In this document: positions 54,403-64,000 of the stretch, piece after piece
Layout: each line of letters starts with the position of its first letter
How positions within the stretch are numbered: position 1 is the first letter of the stretch
Source of the DNA: Schistocephalus solidus
Taxonomy: Eukaryota; Platyhelminthes; Cestoda; Diphyllobothriidea; Diphyllobothriidae
Assembly (NCBI GenBank): GCA_017591395.1
Contig: WEDG01003321.1
Coordinates: forward strand, 1-64,000
DNA length: 64,000 bases
Direction: 5' to 3'
The notes under the pieces: model-generated
Seen by the model: only the letters and a program-made list of their open reading frames with translations
What the model was told of the DNA's origin: nothing
The model's database searches: none
Program-made: the position numbers and the translations under genes

Positions 54403-55185
54403 ATGCTATCCGTGCACGCGCCTACTGCGAGCTTCAAATCGTTCCGAAGGAACTCAGTAATTAACAATGTGAAGGTTCCTTTCCGCAAGCTGAGTTGTGA
54501 TAACTATCGCAGACTACCTTGGGAGATGCCGATTGCCGTCAAGTTCGGTAGCAGTCCACTTAAAAACCATCCATCGCGAGCCTCTCTTTTTAACAAAGAC
54601 GCTGTGAGCACCGAGTACGCTGAACCTACTGAAGTCTGTATGGAGGCTTACCGCTCCATTGACTCGGTCCATTTCCGACACAATTACAACGAGTTCAAGA
54701 ATGCTAGCTATCTCGGTATTCAGCGATTAGAGCGTCGAAGACGGGAGCTCCTAAACACAACGTACTTTTGTGTGAACCATCCATCGCATATGCATGAGGC
54801 ACGGTTTCAGTGGAAGAAGCGCTATGAACAAGAGATGGACGAAGCCTGCATTCGACGAAGGGAAAAAAAGGAGACGGACAATTATATTATTAAATTACCA
54901 GCACAGTGCCTAAAAAAGAGGGTGAAGAAGGTTGCCGCGAGTCCTGTATCAGAGAAGTTCGATTTACCTATGACACCGCGAATGGTTATCTCCAAAAGTT
55001 TGCCGTCAACGCCCAGAACGATGATTCATTTGGAGAAGTCTGTCGAAAAGATGTTCGTCAGTGCAGAGCGAGCATTAAATCAAGTGTTCGCTGCCCCACC
55101 CCCAAACGTTTTTCAGCCTGGGGCGCTCTTACAGAAGCGTACCGCTCTAATCTCACCCAGAGAGCTCCTGCAGGATTTGGAATAA
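54403..55185 (+). CDS. uncharacterised basic protein, probably lineage-specific
   Basis: 260 uninterrupted codons, by far the longest frame in the window outside retroelements, ending 40 bp before an AATAAA signal. I do not recognise a domain. There is no signal peptide or membrane helix. Residues about 105-165 are highly charged and probably helical (RLERRRRELL, QWKKRYEQEMDEACIRRREK). After a KKRVKK basic cluster, which could act in nuclear import, come Ser/Thr-Pro sites (PMTPRM, LPSTPRT, ISPREL) that look like proline-directed kinase targets. The first Met is the ORF start, and an upstream exon cannot be excluded. Single-exon structure could mean an intronless gene, a last exon or a retrocopy. 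Confidence 0.7.
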   Translation: MLSVHAPTASFKSFRRNSVINNVKVPFRKLSCDNYRRLPWEMPIAVKFGSSPLKNHPSRASLFNKDAVSTEYAEPTEVCMEAYRSIDSVHFRHNYNEFKNASYLGIQRLERRRRELLNTTYFCVNHPSHMHEARFQWKKRYEQEMDEACIRRREKKETDNYIIKLPAQCLKKRVKKVAASPVSEKFDLPMTPRMVISKSLPSTPRTMIHLEKSVEKMFVSAERALNQVFAAPPPNVFQPGALLQKRTALISPRELLQDLE

Positions 55186-55224
55186 CTGCAATCCTGTTTG
55201 AAATGTGAAATTTGCACGGACCGA

Positions 55225-55230
55225 AATAAA
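55225..55230 (+). terminator. polyadenylation signal AATAAA
   Basis: A canonical hexamer 40 bp past the stop codon of the 260-codon gene, in the expected position for its mRNA 3' end. Confidence 0.65.
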
Positions 55231-55261
55231 ATTATGTGAATTCGGAATTATACCTTAGCTG

Positions 55262-56345
55262 GTATAACAGTTTTTTTAGACTCGGTGGATTAAACTAGGC
55301 CCATAGAATATGCGAAATTTAAGGACGGCAGGTTGAGCTCTAGCCTAGCATTCTTCAGCCAATAACTGAATCTTACCTGGCTACCGAAAGGCCAAATTGT
55401 ATCGGCTGTTTTTTCTTCATAGGTCACCGCCATTAGCCCACAGAAAGGCAGACACAAACTTAAAAACACTTAAGACTAGAAGTGTACGATGCTTGAGAAA
55501 TTTGGTTTACCAAAATCAATAACCAATCTCATAAGATAATGAGGAGCAGCTTGATAATGTAACGCTAGAACCATGAGCATTATTAGTTGTTGGGCAACTT
55601 AGATGGCTACGCCCATGGTCTTTGGATGACGTGTGATTGCCGTGTTATCAAACGTCTAACAAGAACTCATCCACTGACCCCATGAGATCACGTAAGTATT
55701 GACGAATTTTAGAGCCCCGGTCCGTACGTCAAAGTAAGGACTCGCGCTGGCAACGAAGCGCATGCATTGGGTTAGTGATCCTCTGACTAACTGAAACACT
55801 CAGAGGAAATTTTCCCAACATAATATCGATTTAAAATAAGCGGACTATTTTACTGCCTCGACATGGCAAAAACAGATCCGGCCAAAGCTCCACAAAAGAT
55901 AATTTGTTTTCTGTCGGCCGTCCAGGCGGACTTCTTCCTGATTATTACAGTTGCCGTGCAAACCGGATTCACGCCTGCCAAGCGTTTTGACCAAAAAGTT
56001 AATTATACTGCAGGAGGAATAATGTTCGAAGGAAATTATACCGCAGGAGGAATAATGCTCGAAGGAACTAAGTTGTTGGGAACTGCAGAATTGTACAAAA
56101 AGACCCCAGCGTTGAATCGCATGCACCTTACTGTGACAATAAAAAAACGGGACTGTCATTTTTATACGCGTATAATAAGGCTTATTATGCATTGCCTCTG
56201 CATGTGCGATTTGTAACTTTTCGTGCCATTTCATATATTTCATCACGACCATTATGAAAAAACAAAATTAAGTTCACGTTACATCTGTCCTGGACCTTAA
56301 AAAGATGTCCGGTCAAGCGTAATAGCTACGTCAAAAAGTACGTAT
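55262..56345. other. intergenic sequence with a 33-bp tandem duplication
   Basis: A 117-codon frame at 55863-56216 contains an in-frame 33-bp direct duplication (56001-56066) giving NYTAGGIM-FEG/LEG twice. Otherwise its composition is not convincingly coding. No homology recognised. Confidence 0.35.
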
Positions 56346-56351
56346 TTTCAG

Positions 56352-57469
56352 ATGGTCATTAAGTCTAACCATCAGCGCTACCAAATTAGTGGACAAGATT
56401 GTCTACGTCAGCCCGAAGCCACCGTCACGATTATGTATGTATGCAGGCTGGCCAAACCAAGACACAATCTGGTAACAGAACAGCCAAAAGTCTGGTGCGC
56501 ACTGCCATACATTGACGGCGTCTCTGAGGCAGTTTCCCGCCTCCTCAGACCGCTGGGGATCGGAATCGCCCATCGACCGGATTCAACCATTCGGAATCTA
56601 GTTATAAGACCGAAAGCCCCCCTTCCAAGAGGTGAGACGTCAAACATCATCTACCGGATCAAATGTGACTCCTGTGAAGTTAACTACGCCGGAGAGACAG
56701 GGAAGCGGTTGCAGACCCGTGTTACCGAACACGTGCGGGCAGTGAGGAGAAATGGACCCATTGTCCCTGGTGGCGGAACACTGTGCAAACTCTGGGTTCA
56801 CGTTCACCTTCCAAAACGCCAAAATCCTGGGTTGAGGGAATGACCACGTAACCAGGGAAACAATTGAAGCCTAGCACACGGAACCTACGTCAATCAACCC
56901 TTTGTGTCACCCTTCCGGCAGCCTACCAGGCCCTCCGGGCGTAGCTCATCGAACGTAAGAGCAAACACGGAATTAGGCCAAACGTGAATTCCACCGCTGG
57001 AGAACCTAGGAAGGATATGCACCTAACCACGCCTCAATTCAGGGCCGACGAAGGCGCAGTCATGATTACCGCCGCATCAATTACTACCCCAACAGACGAG
57101 GAGACATGCACTCAGGACTATTGACCCAGGGCGCCAATTAAGGTCAATGCGGACCCAGACAATGGCCGGCCCCTCAACGAGAGACAGTTCAACTGACAGC
57201 AATTTCCTCCTTCCAGAACCCTTCTTCACCCGCATCCTGTGTGTATGCCGGCAAAGAACACTCAAAGCCAATTAAGGACTCCCCCACCCCATCCTTCAAT
57301 AGCGTACACTGTTAAGGTTAACCCATACAAACAACCCTGTGTTACAAAAGGGCTATCACCCCTATAAATACTGTGAGACGCGGTACGATACTCACCTCCG
57401 ACGATGGAAGCTTGTATGCTTTTGAAACGTCCGAATAATACACCTATAGTCCCTGAGATCGCCTTTTCT

Positions 57470-57473
<4 letters not shown>
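56352..57473 (+). mobile_element. Penelope-like element 3, 3' fragment
   Basis: 56352-56843 encodes PYIDGVSEAVSRLLRPLGIG (the LPYi.GvSe...R PLE motif) and SNIIYRIKCDSCEVNYAGET with RVTEHVRAV (GIY-YIG). It has a long 3' region ending with CCGACGA...GAAACGTC (57398-57431), a hammerhead-like core, and stops at the (TA)n tract. Confidence 0.85.

Positions 57474-57565
<92 letters not shown>
57474..57565. repeat. (TA)n microsatellite between two convergent PLEs
   Basis: A 92-bp perfect AT/TA run. PLE 3 ends on its left in plus orientation and PLE 4 ends on its right in minus orientation. Confidence 0.95.
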
Positions 57566-57567
<2 letters not shown>

Positions 57568-58003
57568 AATAACTGAGATAATATGCATATCGAGATGCTA
57601 ATCAAGAAAGAAGTTTCGTCAGATAAAATCGAGTTTTACTCGTGAATTTTCAAGTTGGTCACACCAACCCGTCGTCAGATGAAATGAACAGAGGAGAAAT
57701 GAAATGGTCAGATGACCCGTTTGCGCTAAGGACATACAAGGACAGACAACCAACTGGGGTGTGAGGAATGAGCAGATAATAATTGGGGCCGGTAAGGGGG
57801 GGCTGTTAGGGCTCCCTGTGTTGGAGGCGAAGGGGGCTGGTAACTAAATGCGACTGCAGACGGTAAACTTAATGGTCGTCGATGCGGGATGGGGAACAGA
57901 GGTAATTGCACCGATGTTGGAGGTGTTAATAGTTTCAACTGTTATTTGCCATGTCAGCGGAGGGGGTGGCTAGACAGTAAGATTCAACTTGGTCCAGAAA
58001 ATA

Positions 58004-58607
58004 TTAACGGCTGTGGTAAGGTTGTGGGCGCATGTCAGTGAGCCGGGCACGCAGGCCTTCGTATTGAGAGTCCTGATCGGCATGGCGGTTGATGCTGTTT
58101 GTGTTGGAGTGCCAAGCTTCGAGGAATTCTCGTGCCTGCTTGTTGTTAGCCATGGCGACCACTTCGGTTGCGTCCCAAATTGAAGCGGTGGACACAGTCC
58201 ACGGCGTGCGCAAACACGAGGGACAAGGGATCGCGTCGGCGGACGGCCAGTTTATGTTCATTTATGCGGGTCCCAAGTTGTCGACCCGTGTGGTCTACGT
58301 AAGTGCTAGAGCAATTTGCACACGGAATGTGGTAAATTACCTTCGTTTGCTACTCTTTTACTGTGGGGTCTTTGACTCGCGATAGTGCTGCGCGCAGGGA
58401 GGACGCGGGCTTGTGAGCTATGGAGATGCCAAACCAATTTAATTGTCTAGCGATCGCTTCGGAAATTCCCTGCATGTAGGGTAGACTGTAGAATTTCCGC
58501 AAAACTGTTTCCCCATATGACTCGACGCTTTGTGGTTGTCTCTGGCGTCTGAGACAGTTTTTCACAAAGCTGACCGTGTATCCATTGAGTCGGAATAAAC
58601 GATACAA
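58004..58607 (-). pseudogene. PLE 4 C-terminal GIY-YIG endonuclease region
   Basis: 58350-58607 has FYSLPYMQGISEAIARQLNW (the LPY..GvSe motif before the endonuclease). Downstream in another frame come an IYHIPCANCSSTYVDHTG block (GIY-YIG, Gly of the YIG part lost) and QAREFLEAWHSNTNSINRHA, the typical C-terminal R..eA..s....iNRh block. Confidence 0.8.
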
Positions 58608-59692
58608 GTAAGCAAGTTCCTTCTTAAGAAGGTCGTCCCTGCTACAGTAGCGAAAAGCCCGGTGAAAAAGCGTTCGGAAGCATCTCCTTTTGTGGTTAGC
58701 TTGATGGTTGCTGTCATAGTTAAGCCTTTGCGGTGCACGCTTGTCGTCAGGTCACCATTCTCCAGTTTTCGAATACTCACGTCTAGGAACGGGAGGATAT
58801 TTCTCGTTGCCTCTTCGCGAGTAAATGGGATAGCTGGGAAAATATTATTCACACTCTGATGCAGCTGCTCAACCTCACAGGTTTTCATGATAACAAAGGT
58901 ATCATCTACATATCGGAGCCACACTTTTGGCTTGAAAGTTCGCATTGCGTCCTCCTCTTATTGTTGTAATACGAGTTCCGTGAGGAGACCCGATATCGGC
59001 GAGCCCATTGGAGTGCCCTTAACCTGTTGATAATATTTCCCATCGAATTGACAATAGTTCTTCAGACAGAGTTTAAGGACATCTAGAATGTGTTGCAATG
59101 GCATATCGACGGAATTGTCCTGTAGGCGTCGAACTACACTCTCAATTGCCAGGTCATGCGTTATTGAGGAAAATAAGGCAACTACATTGAATGATAGCAT
59201 GCATTCATCAGGACTTACATTGACGCCTTGGATCTGCTGAAGGAAGGCCTGAAATTTTTGACGCTATATTGCGATCCATCAGTCAGATGCTTCAGGTACC
59301 TGCATAACCATTTGGCAAGGTTGTATATGGGCAATCCAATGAGTGGGACTATGATTCTCAGTGGTGCTTCGGCTTTGTGCACCTTTGGAAGGCCATACGC
59401 ATGTGTGATACGGGAGTCACTGAGAATCATAAATTTGGAATCAGCAGTACTTATGAGCTTCAGTCGGGTGAGCTCATTCACTTTCTTCTTCAGGGCTGCG
59501 GCCTGCTTTTTTGTTCGGGTATGCAGCGATTGATGTGTAGGCGTCTTGGTCATTGAAGATTCGATTAGCTTTGTTGATGTAATCAACCATTTCCATAACG
59601 ACAGTCGCACCACCTTTGTCAGCCGGCACAATAACTATGCTGAAATCAGTCTTCAGATACCGTAATCCTTTTTCTTCGTCGATCGATAACAC
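58562..59692 (-). pseudogene. PLE 4 reverse transcriptase
   Basis: 59474-59692: FSIVIVPADKGGATVVM. 59215-59631: HAYGLPKVHKAEAPLR. 58958-59200: FNVVALFSSITHDLAIESVV, then YYQQVKGTPMGSPISGLL. 58562-58945: PKVWLRYVDDTFVIMKTC, the catalytic YVDD, and ILPFLDVSIRK. These are the standard Penelope RT blocks in order. The catalytic aspartates are intact, but the frames are not continuous. Confidence 0.9.
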
Positions 59693-59819
59693 TTGGCGGT
59701 GTTTCCTTTGCCGAAGGAGGGCCGTGGTGCAGCTGCGTATGTCTGCGCGCGTGTCTTTAGGGACAGCAGAGGTCAGTAGGAGAGATTTGAGGCTCGCGAG
59801 GAGGTTTGTAGGTGCGGCT

Positions 59820-61037
59820 TAGGTATGGCCATATCCAGCTTCCTGGCTGAAGCTGTAATGCAGACATTGGAATCGATAGCTCTCCCTGGTGTAAAACCAA
59901 AATTGTGGTTGCGATACGTTGATGATACATTTGTCATCGTCAAGAAAGAACTATTAGATCCGCTCCACAAAAATTCTAAACTCAACATTTCCAGGAATTG
60001 AATTTACGTTCGAGACGGAAGCTGATGGACAACTCCCATTTCTGGATGTCCTCGTACATCGGAAAAACTGATGGATCACTCCACACCTCAGTTTACCGCA
60101 AAGAAACATATTCTGAGGTCATCCTACACTTTGAGAGTAATCATCCTATCTCTCACAAAAGGAGTTCTGTCTACAGTCTCCTAACTTGAGCCAAAACACA
60201 CTGCTCTGATGAAAAAAAGTTATCGAGCAGAAAATGAAATACCTATTTAACTTGTTCTCTAAAAATGGATACCCCCGTGACTTCGTGTATCGATGTCTAA
60301 AAACAACAAGAATCCAAAGAGAAAGGTATTTCAAACACCACGGCCACCCAGGCACCCAAAACAATGACCTGGCGAACTCTCCCATACATTAAAAATGTAT
60401 CTGAGCTTGTCGAAAGACAACTTAAAAAACACCAGATACAAGTAGCACACCACCCTACATCTACTTTACGCTCACAGCTTGTACACCCTAAGGACAGGGT
60501 TAGCTACCTTGATAAAAAAAGGTGTTGTCTACAAAATTCCATGTTCCAGTTGTAATGCCGTTTATTGTGGCCAAACTGGGAAATCTGTCTCAACCCGCCT
60601 ACACGAAAATCAGTTGGCGGTTAGAAGACGAGACCATTTATCCCAAGTGGCTATGCATACACTGGAAAACCGGACATAAATTTGCATGGGAGAAAAACAC
60701 GGATTGTTGGCATCTGCCCAATCAGAAAAAGGCCGTGAATTCCTGGAAGCAATGCACTCAGATGAGGCATGCATCAACCGGCATATCGATTTGGATGCCA
60801 CATACAAAATCGTTAAAGAAAAAAATTCAAACGCGCACAACCAATCACGACGGGATGACGAAATACACTGAAAGCCTATTGGTTCGGATTTTTGGGCAAT
60901 CTCAGAATCCTTTGTTTAACACGGTTAATTGATTAATTGTTCCTGTACACTGCCTGTAGTCTGACGACGAGCTGGGGGACCAGTCTCGAAAAATTTACGC
61001 ATTAAAGTTTCGATTCTTTCCCAAAGAATTTCGTCTT

Positions 61038-61040
<3 letters not shown>
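59820..61040 (+). mobile_element. Penelope-like element 5, 5'-truncated
   Basis: Starts within the RT at ISSFLAEAVMQTLESIAL and KLWLRYVDDTFVIVKKELL (YVDD), then a broken segment, WRTLPYIKNVSELVERQLKK at 60364, GVVYKIPCSSCNAVYCGQTG (GIY-YIG) at 60530-60600, and GREFLEAMHSDEACINRHI. The 3' end has a hammerhead-like core at 60961-60991 and abuts (TA)n at 61041. Confidence 0.85.

Positions 61041-61096
<56 letters not shown>
61041..61096. repeat. (TA)n microsatellite at the 3' end of PLE 5
   Basis: A 56-bp perfect run between PLE 5 and the SINE dimer. Confidence 0.95.
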
Positions 61097-61100
<4 letters not shown>

Positions 61101-61714
61101 AATAACATGACCGACAAAGACAAGGGAGACTTGAATGGCCATTTCTGGCTTATTAGCCGTCATCAGCCAGCCATACCCAACCCCAGGCGCTGCGGCGCCC
61201 GAGCCTCGAACTCGCGAACTTGTTGGGCAGAAGTCAAACACTCTACCCACTGCACCACGAGCTCATTGTCTTGCCGGTTTCGATCGGGAATATTGACAAT
61301 GGTAATGGGGCGCTCACCGATCGGTTACAGGACTCACTCGTCCCGTTGTGCCTTGGGGCTAATTCTCAAGCCCCGCCAGCAGCCGTAAGGCAGCTAAGTA
61401 TATAGACAGAATAACACGACCGACAAAGACAAGGGAGACTGGAATGGCCATTTCTGGCTTATTGGCCGTCATCAGCCAGCCATACCCAACCCCAGGCGCT
61501 GCGGCGCCCGAGCCTCAAACTCGCGACCTTGTTGGGCAGAAGTCCAACGCTCTACCCACTGCGCCACGAGCTCGTTGGCTTGCCGGTTTCGATCGGGAAT
61601 ATTGACAACGGTATTAGGGCGCTCACCGATCTGTTACAGGACTCACTCGTCCCGTTGTGCCTTGGGGCTAACTCTCAAGCCCCGCCAGCAGCCGTAAGGC
61701 AGCTAAGTATATAG
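61097..61714 (-). mobile_element. dimer of tRNA-Arg-derived SINE
   Basis: Two direct copies (61097-61404 and 61405-61712, period 308 bp) with few differences. On the minus strand each has a roughly 130-bp leader, a tRNA-like head (61266-61197 and 61575-61505) with box A GTGGCGCAGTGGGTAGAG and anticodon-arm-like TTGGACTTCTGCCCAA, box B CGCGAGTTTGAGGCTC, and a tail. The head resembles tRNA-Arg(TCT). Copies are joined at TATATAGACA(G)AATAAC. Confidence 0.85.
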
Positions 61715-61716
61715 AC

Positions 61717-61764
61717 AGAATAACAGAATAACAGAGTAACAGAATATATATATATATATATATA
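61717..61764. repeat. (AGAATAAC)n then (TA)n
   Basis: Short AGAATAAC-type units pass into a TA run. The same units sit at the SINE junctions. Confidence 0.8.
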
Positions 61765-61765
61765 A

Positions 61766-62085
61766 GCTTATTCTGTGAGTAAGGCTTCACATCGTGAACT
61801 CTCACGGGGTCAGCCGGTAACAGTGGAAATTTTTTGAGCAAAACGAACGAACAATTAGATGAAAGTAGAATTGAAGTATATTGAATTTGAATTGTTTGAG
61901 ATTTGCGAAAATTCCGATTGAAAATTTTAAAAGATAATTTGGAGCGCCTACGCCCGCTTTCGATACATTCTCCCCTGGCCTTTACATTTATATTGCTATG
62001 TCATCAAGTCAAATATGCGGGTAATTAGAAAACAAAATCGTGCGGTTATTAGGATGGGGGAGGGGAAGGGGGGAGGAAAAATTGC
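61766..62085. other. unassigned sequence
   Basis: A G/A-rich patch at about 62050-62080. It could be the 3' region of the adjacent minus-strand element. Confidence 0.3.
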
Positions 62086-62089
62086 CGTC

Positions 62090-63105
62090 AGTCGTCTGAT
62101 CAACATCGTAGGCATGGTGGTCGCCGGGACAAGTCATTAACTGTGTGTGGCTTTTGGTAATTGCGGCGCCTGTATGCGCGCACAGGACCGGCTGGTGTTA
62201 CCTGATTGCAGCCACTTCTGGCGTAGCCAGCAGACGCTCTCCCAGGAAATTTTGGATAGTTTGAGGGGACCTGTAAATCACCTGAAAGTATTCTCTGGCA
62301 TCTAAGCGATGACCTGTGACTGCCATATGCGCGGGAATGGATCTTTTTATGTTCATTATTTAGCTTATATGTTCTATTATCCTTTTGGAAAAACGCCGGC
62401 TTCTGCGACCAATATATTCTGCCCCACATGAGCAGGTAAAGGAATAGATGAACATAGAGGTGGTCTGAGCTAACAGTTTGTCCTTGCCCTCTCCATATAG
62501 GCTCGGAGCAGTCTAAAACAGTACATGGGCATCAGCTGATGGTTAGGAAGGTTGATACAGCTTGATTTAGGCACCTCCCTAACAGTTCACTTGCTGCGTC
62601 AACATGAAATGGGACCCTGGCAAAAAGTATTTTTTTGTCTGCCGTTAGCGCTGGGGGCTTTGGTTGTCTTTCGGACATGTTCTTAACAATAAATCAAGCT
62701 GGGCGTCCGTTCTGTCGATAAATGCTTTCTAAGGCCTTATATTCATCTACCATGGTATCGGCCGAGCAAATCCTTTTCGCCCTTTTTGTCAAATAGCGAA
62801 CAAAGTTACGCTTAAAGTTAAGCGGTAAGAAACTCCTGAATTGTGTATATTGCCCCGAACACGTCTTTTAACGATAGACACTAAGCCGAACATTCCTTTA
62901 AAACCTTCTATTCAGTAGCACGTGCAGAAAAGTTAACAATCCGAACTGTTCTTGTTCCAATGTAAATTGGATTGACGGGTGTGCCTCATTTATGGTATCC
63001 ATTAGAGCTAAAATGTCAGTCTATTTAAATGCAACTGCGTATATACCATCCACAGAGCGCATGTAATATTTCCAACGGTTTATCTGACGACGGTGGTAAA
63101 TCTTC
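62090..63105 (-). mobile_element. Penelope-like element 6, a different subfamily
   Basis: Minus strand: degenerate RT YMRSVDGIYAVA at about 63.05 kb (family YMRYVDDI), HPSIQFTLEQEQFGLLTFLH and LLNRRF, SADTM, then KPPALTADKKILFARVPF and a GIY-YIG part reading CSCGAEYIGRRSRRFSKRI with FLGERLLATPEVAAIR. The GIY-YIG has a CSCGAEYIG form instead of the SCNAVYCGQTG form of PLEs 1-5. Frameshifted throughout. Confidence 0.75.
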
Positions 63106-63500
63106 CAGCTCGCCCAGCTTGCTGCAAGGTTTCATTTTTCATGTTTCCTCGATAGGATTACTACAGCGGTGAGAATCGATCGACCCCTTTGTTATTTGTT
63201 TGAAAACCAAATTCATCGTGCGTGGAGCAGGCGTACGTGGTACATATAGAAGGGCTATTTAGCTTTTTCCACCAATTCGTTCGATCCCACCTCTTGTCTT
63301 TTGACACCGCGATTGGGTGGGTGAGAGAAGATGAAATCATTATGAAATAGTTCACGCTCAAGTTTCCGTCACTGTGCACATTATGCTGTGGAGAACGCTG
63401 TTGTTCGTGCGGTCAAAAGGTCGGTAATGAAATTAATTTTTACCGTCTCAGCTGTTTAGATAACCGCTTAAAGGTGATACCGCCAAGTGTGATTAAAGTC
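63106..63500. other. unassigned sequence
   Basis: No motif or repeat that I can support. A 72-codon minus frame at 63161-63379 is not convincing. Confidence 0.3.
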
Positions 63501-63505
63501 AAGGC

Positions 63506-63600
63506 TCTAGTTGTGGCCTCGTTGTTCAAGTGACTAGAGCGTTGGCTGCACTAAAGCCTTCCCTTTGCTGTCCTGGTTTTGAATCCCGCCGAAGTCACCG
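63506..63600 (+). repeat. tRNA-like sequence, probable SINE remnant
   Basis: GTGGCCTCGTTGTTCAAGTG (box A-like) and GGTTTTGAATCCCG (box B-like) are spaced somewhat too far apart for a functional tRNA, and the acceptor stem does not close by eye. Probably a tRNA-derived repeat. Confidence 0.4.
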
Positions 63601-63839
63601 ACTTTCGCGTTCAAATGAATAACTAGGCAGAAACCACATACCCATCTATCGCGCCAGCTGTTTTATATAGTGAAAAGAGCGTTGAACGCGATTAGGATAC
63701 CTTGCAGGGCCGTTTAATCGGGACACGGGAGTAGGTAGGCCTCGCCCACTTAACATCGAGGACCTTGCGATAAATTTCAAGGATACAAAATTTCCGTGGC
63801 TTAACGTTTACACTGAATCTGACAAAAAAATAGATGCTA

Positions 63840-64000
63840 ACCATAATCTTAGCCCAAGCCATATCCTAAACCTAAACCCTACAGGTAACATGAACGCAAA
63901 TCTTAACCCCTAGCCTTATCTTGACTCTCACCCTAACTCTGACCTTAGCGTCAAAGTTAAACCTTACCCTCAACTTAACGCTAACCTTCATCTTAATCCT
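63840..64000. repeat. degenerate CCCTAA-like repeat at window end
   Basis: Imperfect CCTAAAC, CCTTAACC and CCCTAACTC-like words continue to the end of the window, as at 32880-32990. A block GGGACACGGGAGTAGGTA just upstream parallels GCCGGACACGGGTGTAAGTA at about 32828, so the run is the tail of one repeat family. Confidence 0.6.

Larger units (their letters stand above)
57566..59815 (-). mobile_element. Penelope-like element 4, most complete copy
   Basis: Minus-strand order matches a PLE protein from its N-terminal RT motif to the GIY-YIG domain, followed by a 3' region with a hammerhead-like core CTGACGA...GAAA at 57678-57648 and the (TA)n tract. Frames are interrupted at least four times. 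It meets the 5' end of PLE 5 head to head at about 59.82 kb. Confidence 0.85.

Noticed and set aside
57474..57565. CRISPR-like or centromeric array
   Set aside because: It is a plain dinucleotide run with no spacers.
61197..61575. Two antisense tRNA genes
   Set aside because: The heads have imperfect stems and sit inside 308-bp repeats, so they are SINE promoters rather than functional tRNAs.

Overview
The window is eukaryotic and most probably comes from a flatworm. I favour a tapeworm of the diphyllobothriidean type (Spirometra, Dibothriocephalus, Schistocephalus). This rests on the retroelement families, which I recognise from memory and not from a search: a LINE whose protein ends in repeated C2H2 fingers (CxxC...RIGLxGHLRIH), a second schistosome/cestode-type LINE, CR1-like LINEs, and many Penelope-like elements (PLEs) with GIY-YIG domains. 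Genes are sparse, exons are separated by kilobases of repeats, and there is no bacterial operon structure, CRISPR array or rRNA.

Layout. 0.3-20.5 kb is a graveyard of minus-strand CR1/Jockey-like LINEs: copy A at 0.3-4.9 kb, copy B at 6-10 kb, copy C at 12-13.8 kb, then a tandem set of three B-type copies at 13.8-20.5 kb with nested insertions. 21.2-24.3 kb holds a decayed minus-strand Ty3/Gypsy element. 25.1-47.4 kb is the genic core: a small putative two-pass membrane protein (25.1 kb), then a six-exon PYROXD1 orthologue on the plus strand. Its introns carry antisense LINE fragments and, in the 11-kb last intron, a sense LINE with a tandem-monomer 5' region. 47.9-50.4 kb has two PLEs tail to tail, 51.7-52.7 kb a LINE-E fragment, 53.1-53.3 kb a tRNA-derived SINE, and 54.4-55.2 kb a single-exon gene of unknown function with a poly(A) signal. 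56.3-61.1 kb is a cluster of three PLEs, two converging on a 92-bp (TA)n tract and two head to head. 61.1-61.7 kb is a dimer of the same SINE, and 62.1-63.1 kb a different GIY-YIG retroelement.

The best-supported host gene is PYROXD1. Splice phases match at all five proposed junctions, and the FAD, NAD(P) and C-terminal signatures are present. Exon 2 has a one-base frameshift, so the copy is either broken or carries an assembly error. The host genes visible are two or three; nearly everything else is mobile DNA. The most unusual signals are hammerhead-ribozyme-like cores at PLE ends, convergent PLE pairs around (TA)n, a SINE with a leader upstream of its tRNA-Arg-like head, and LINE-D promoter-like monomers.
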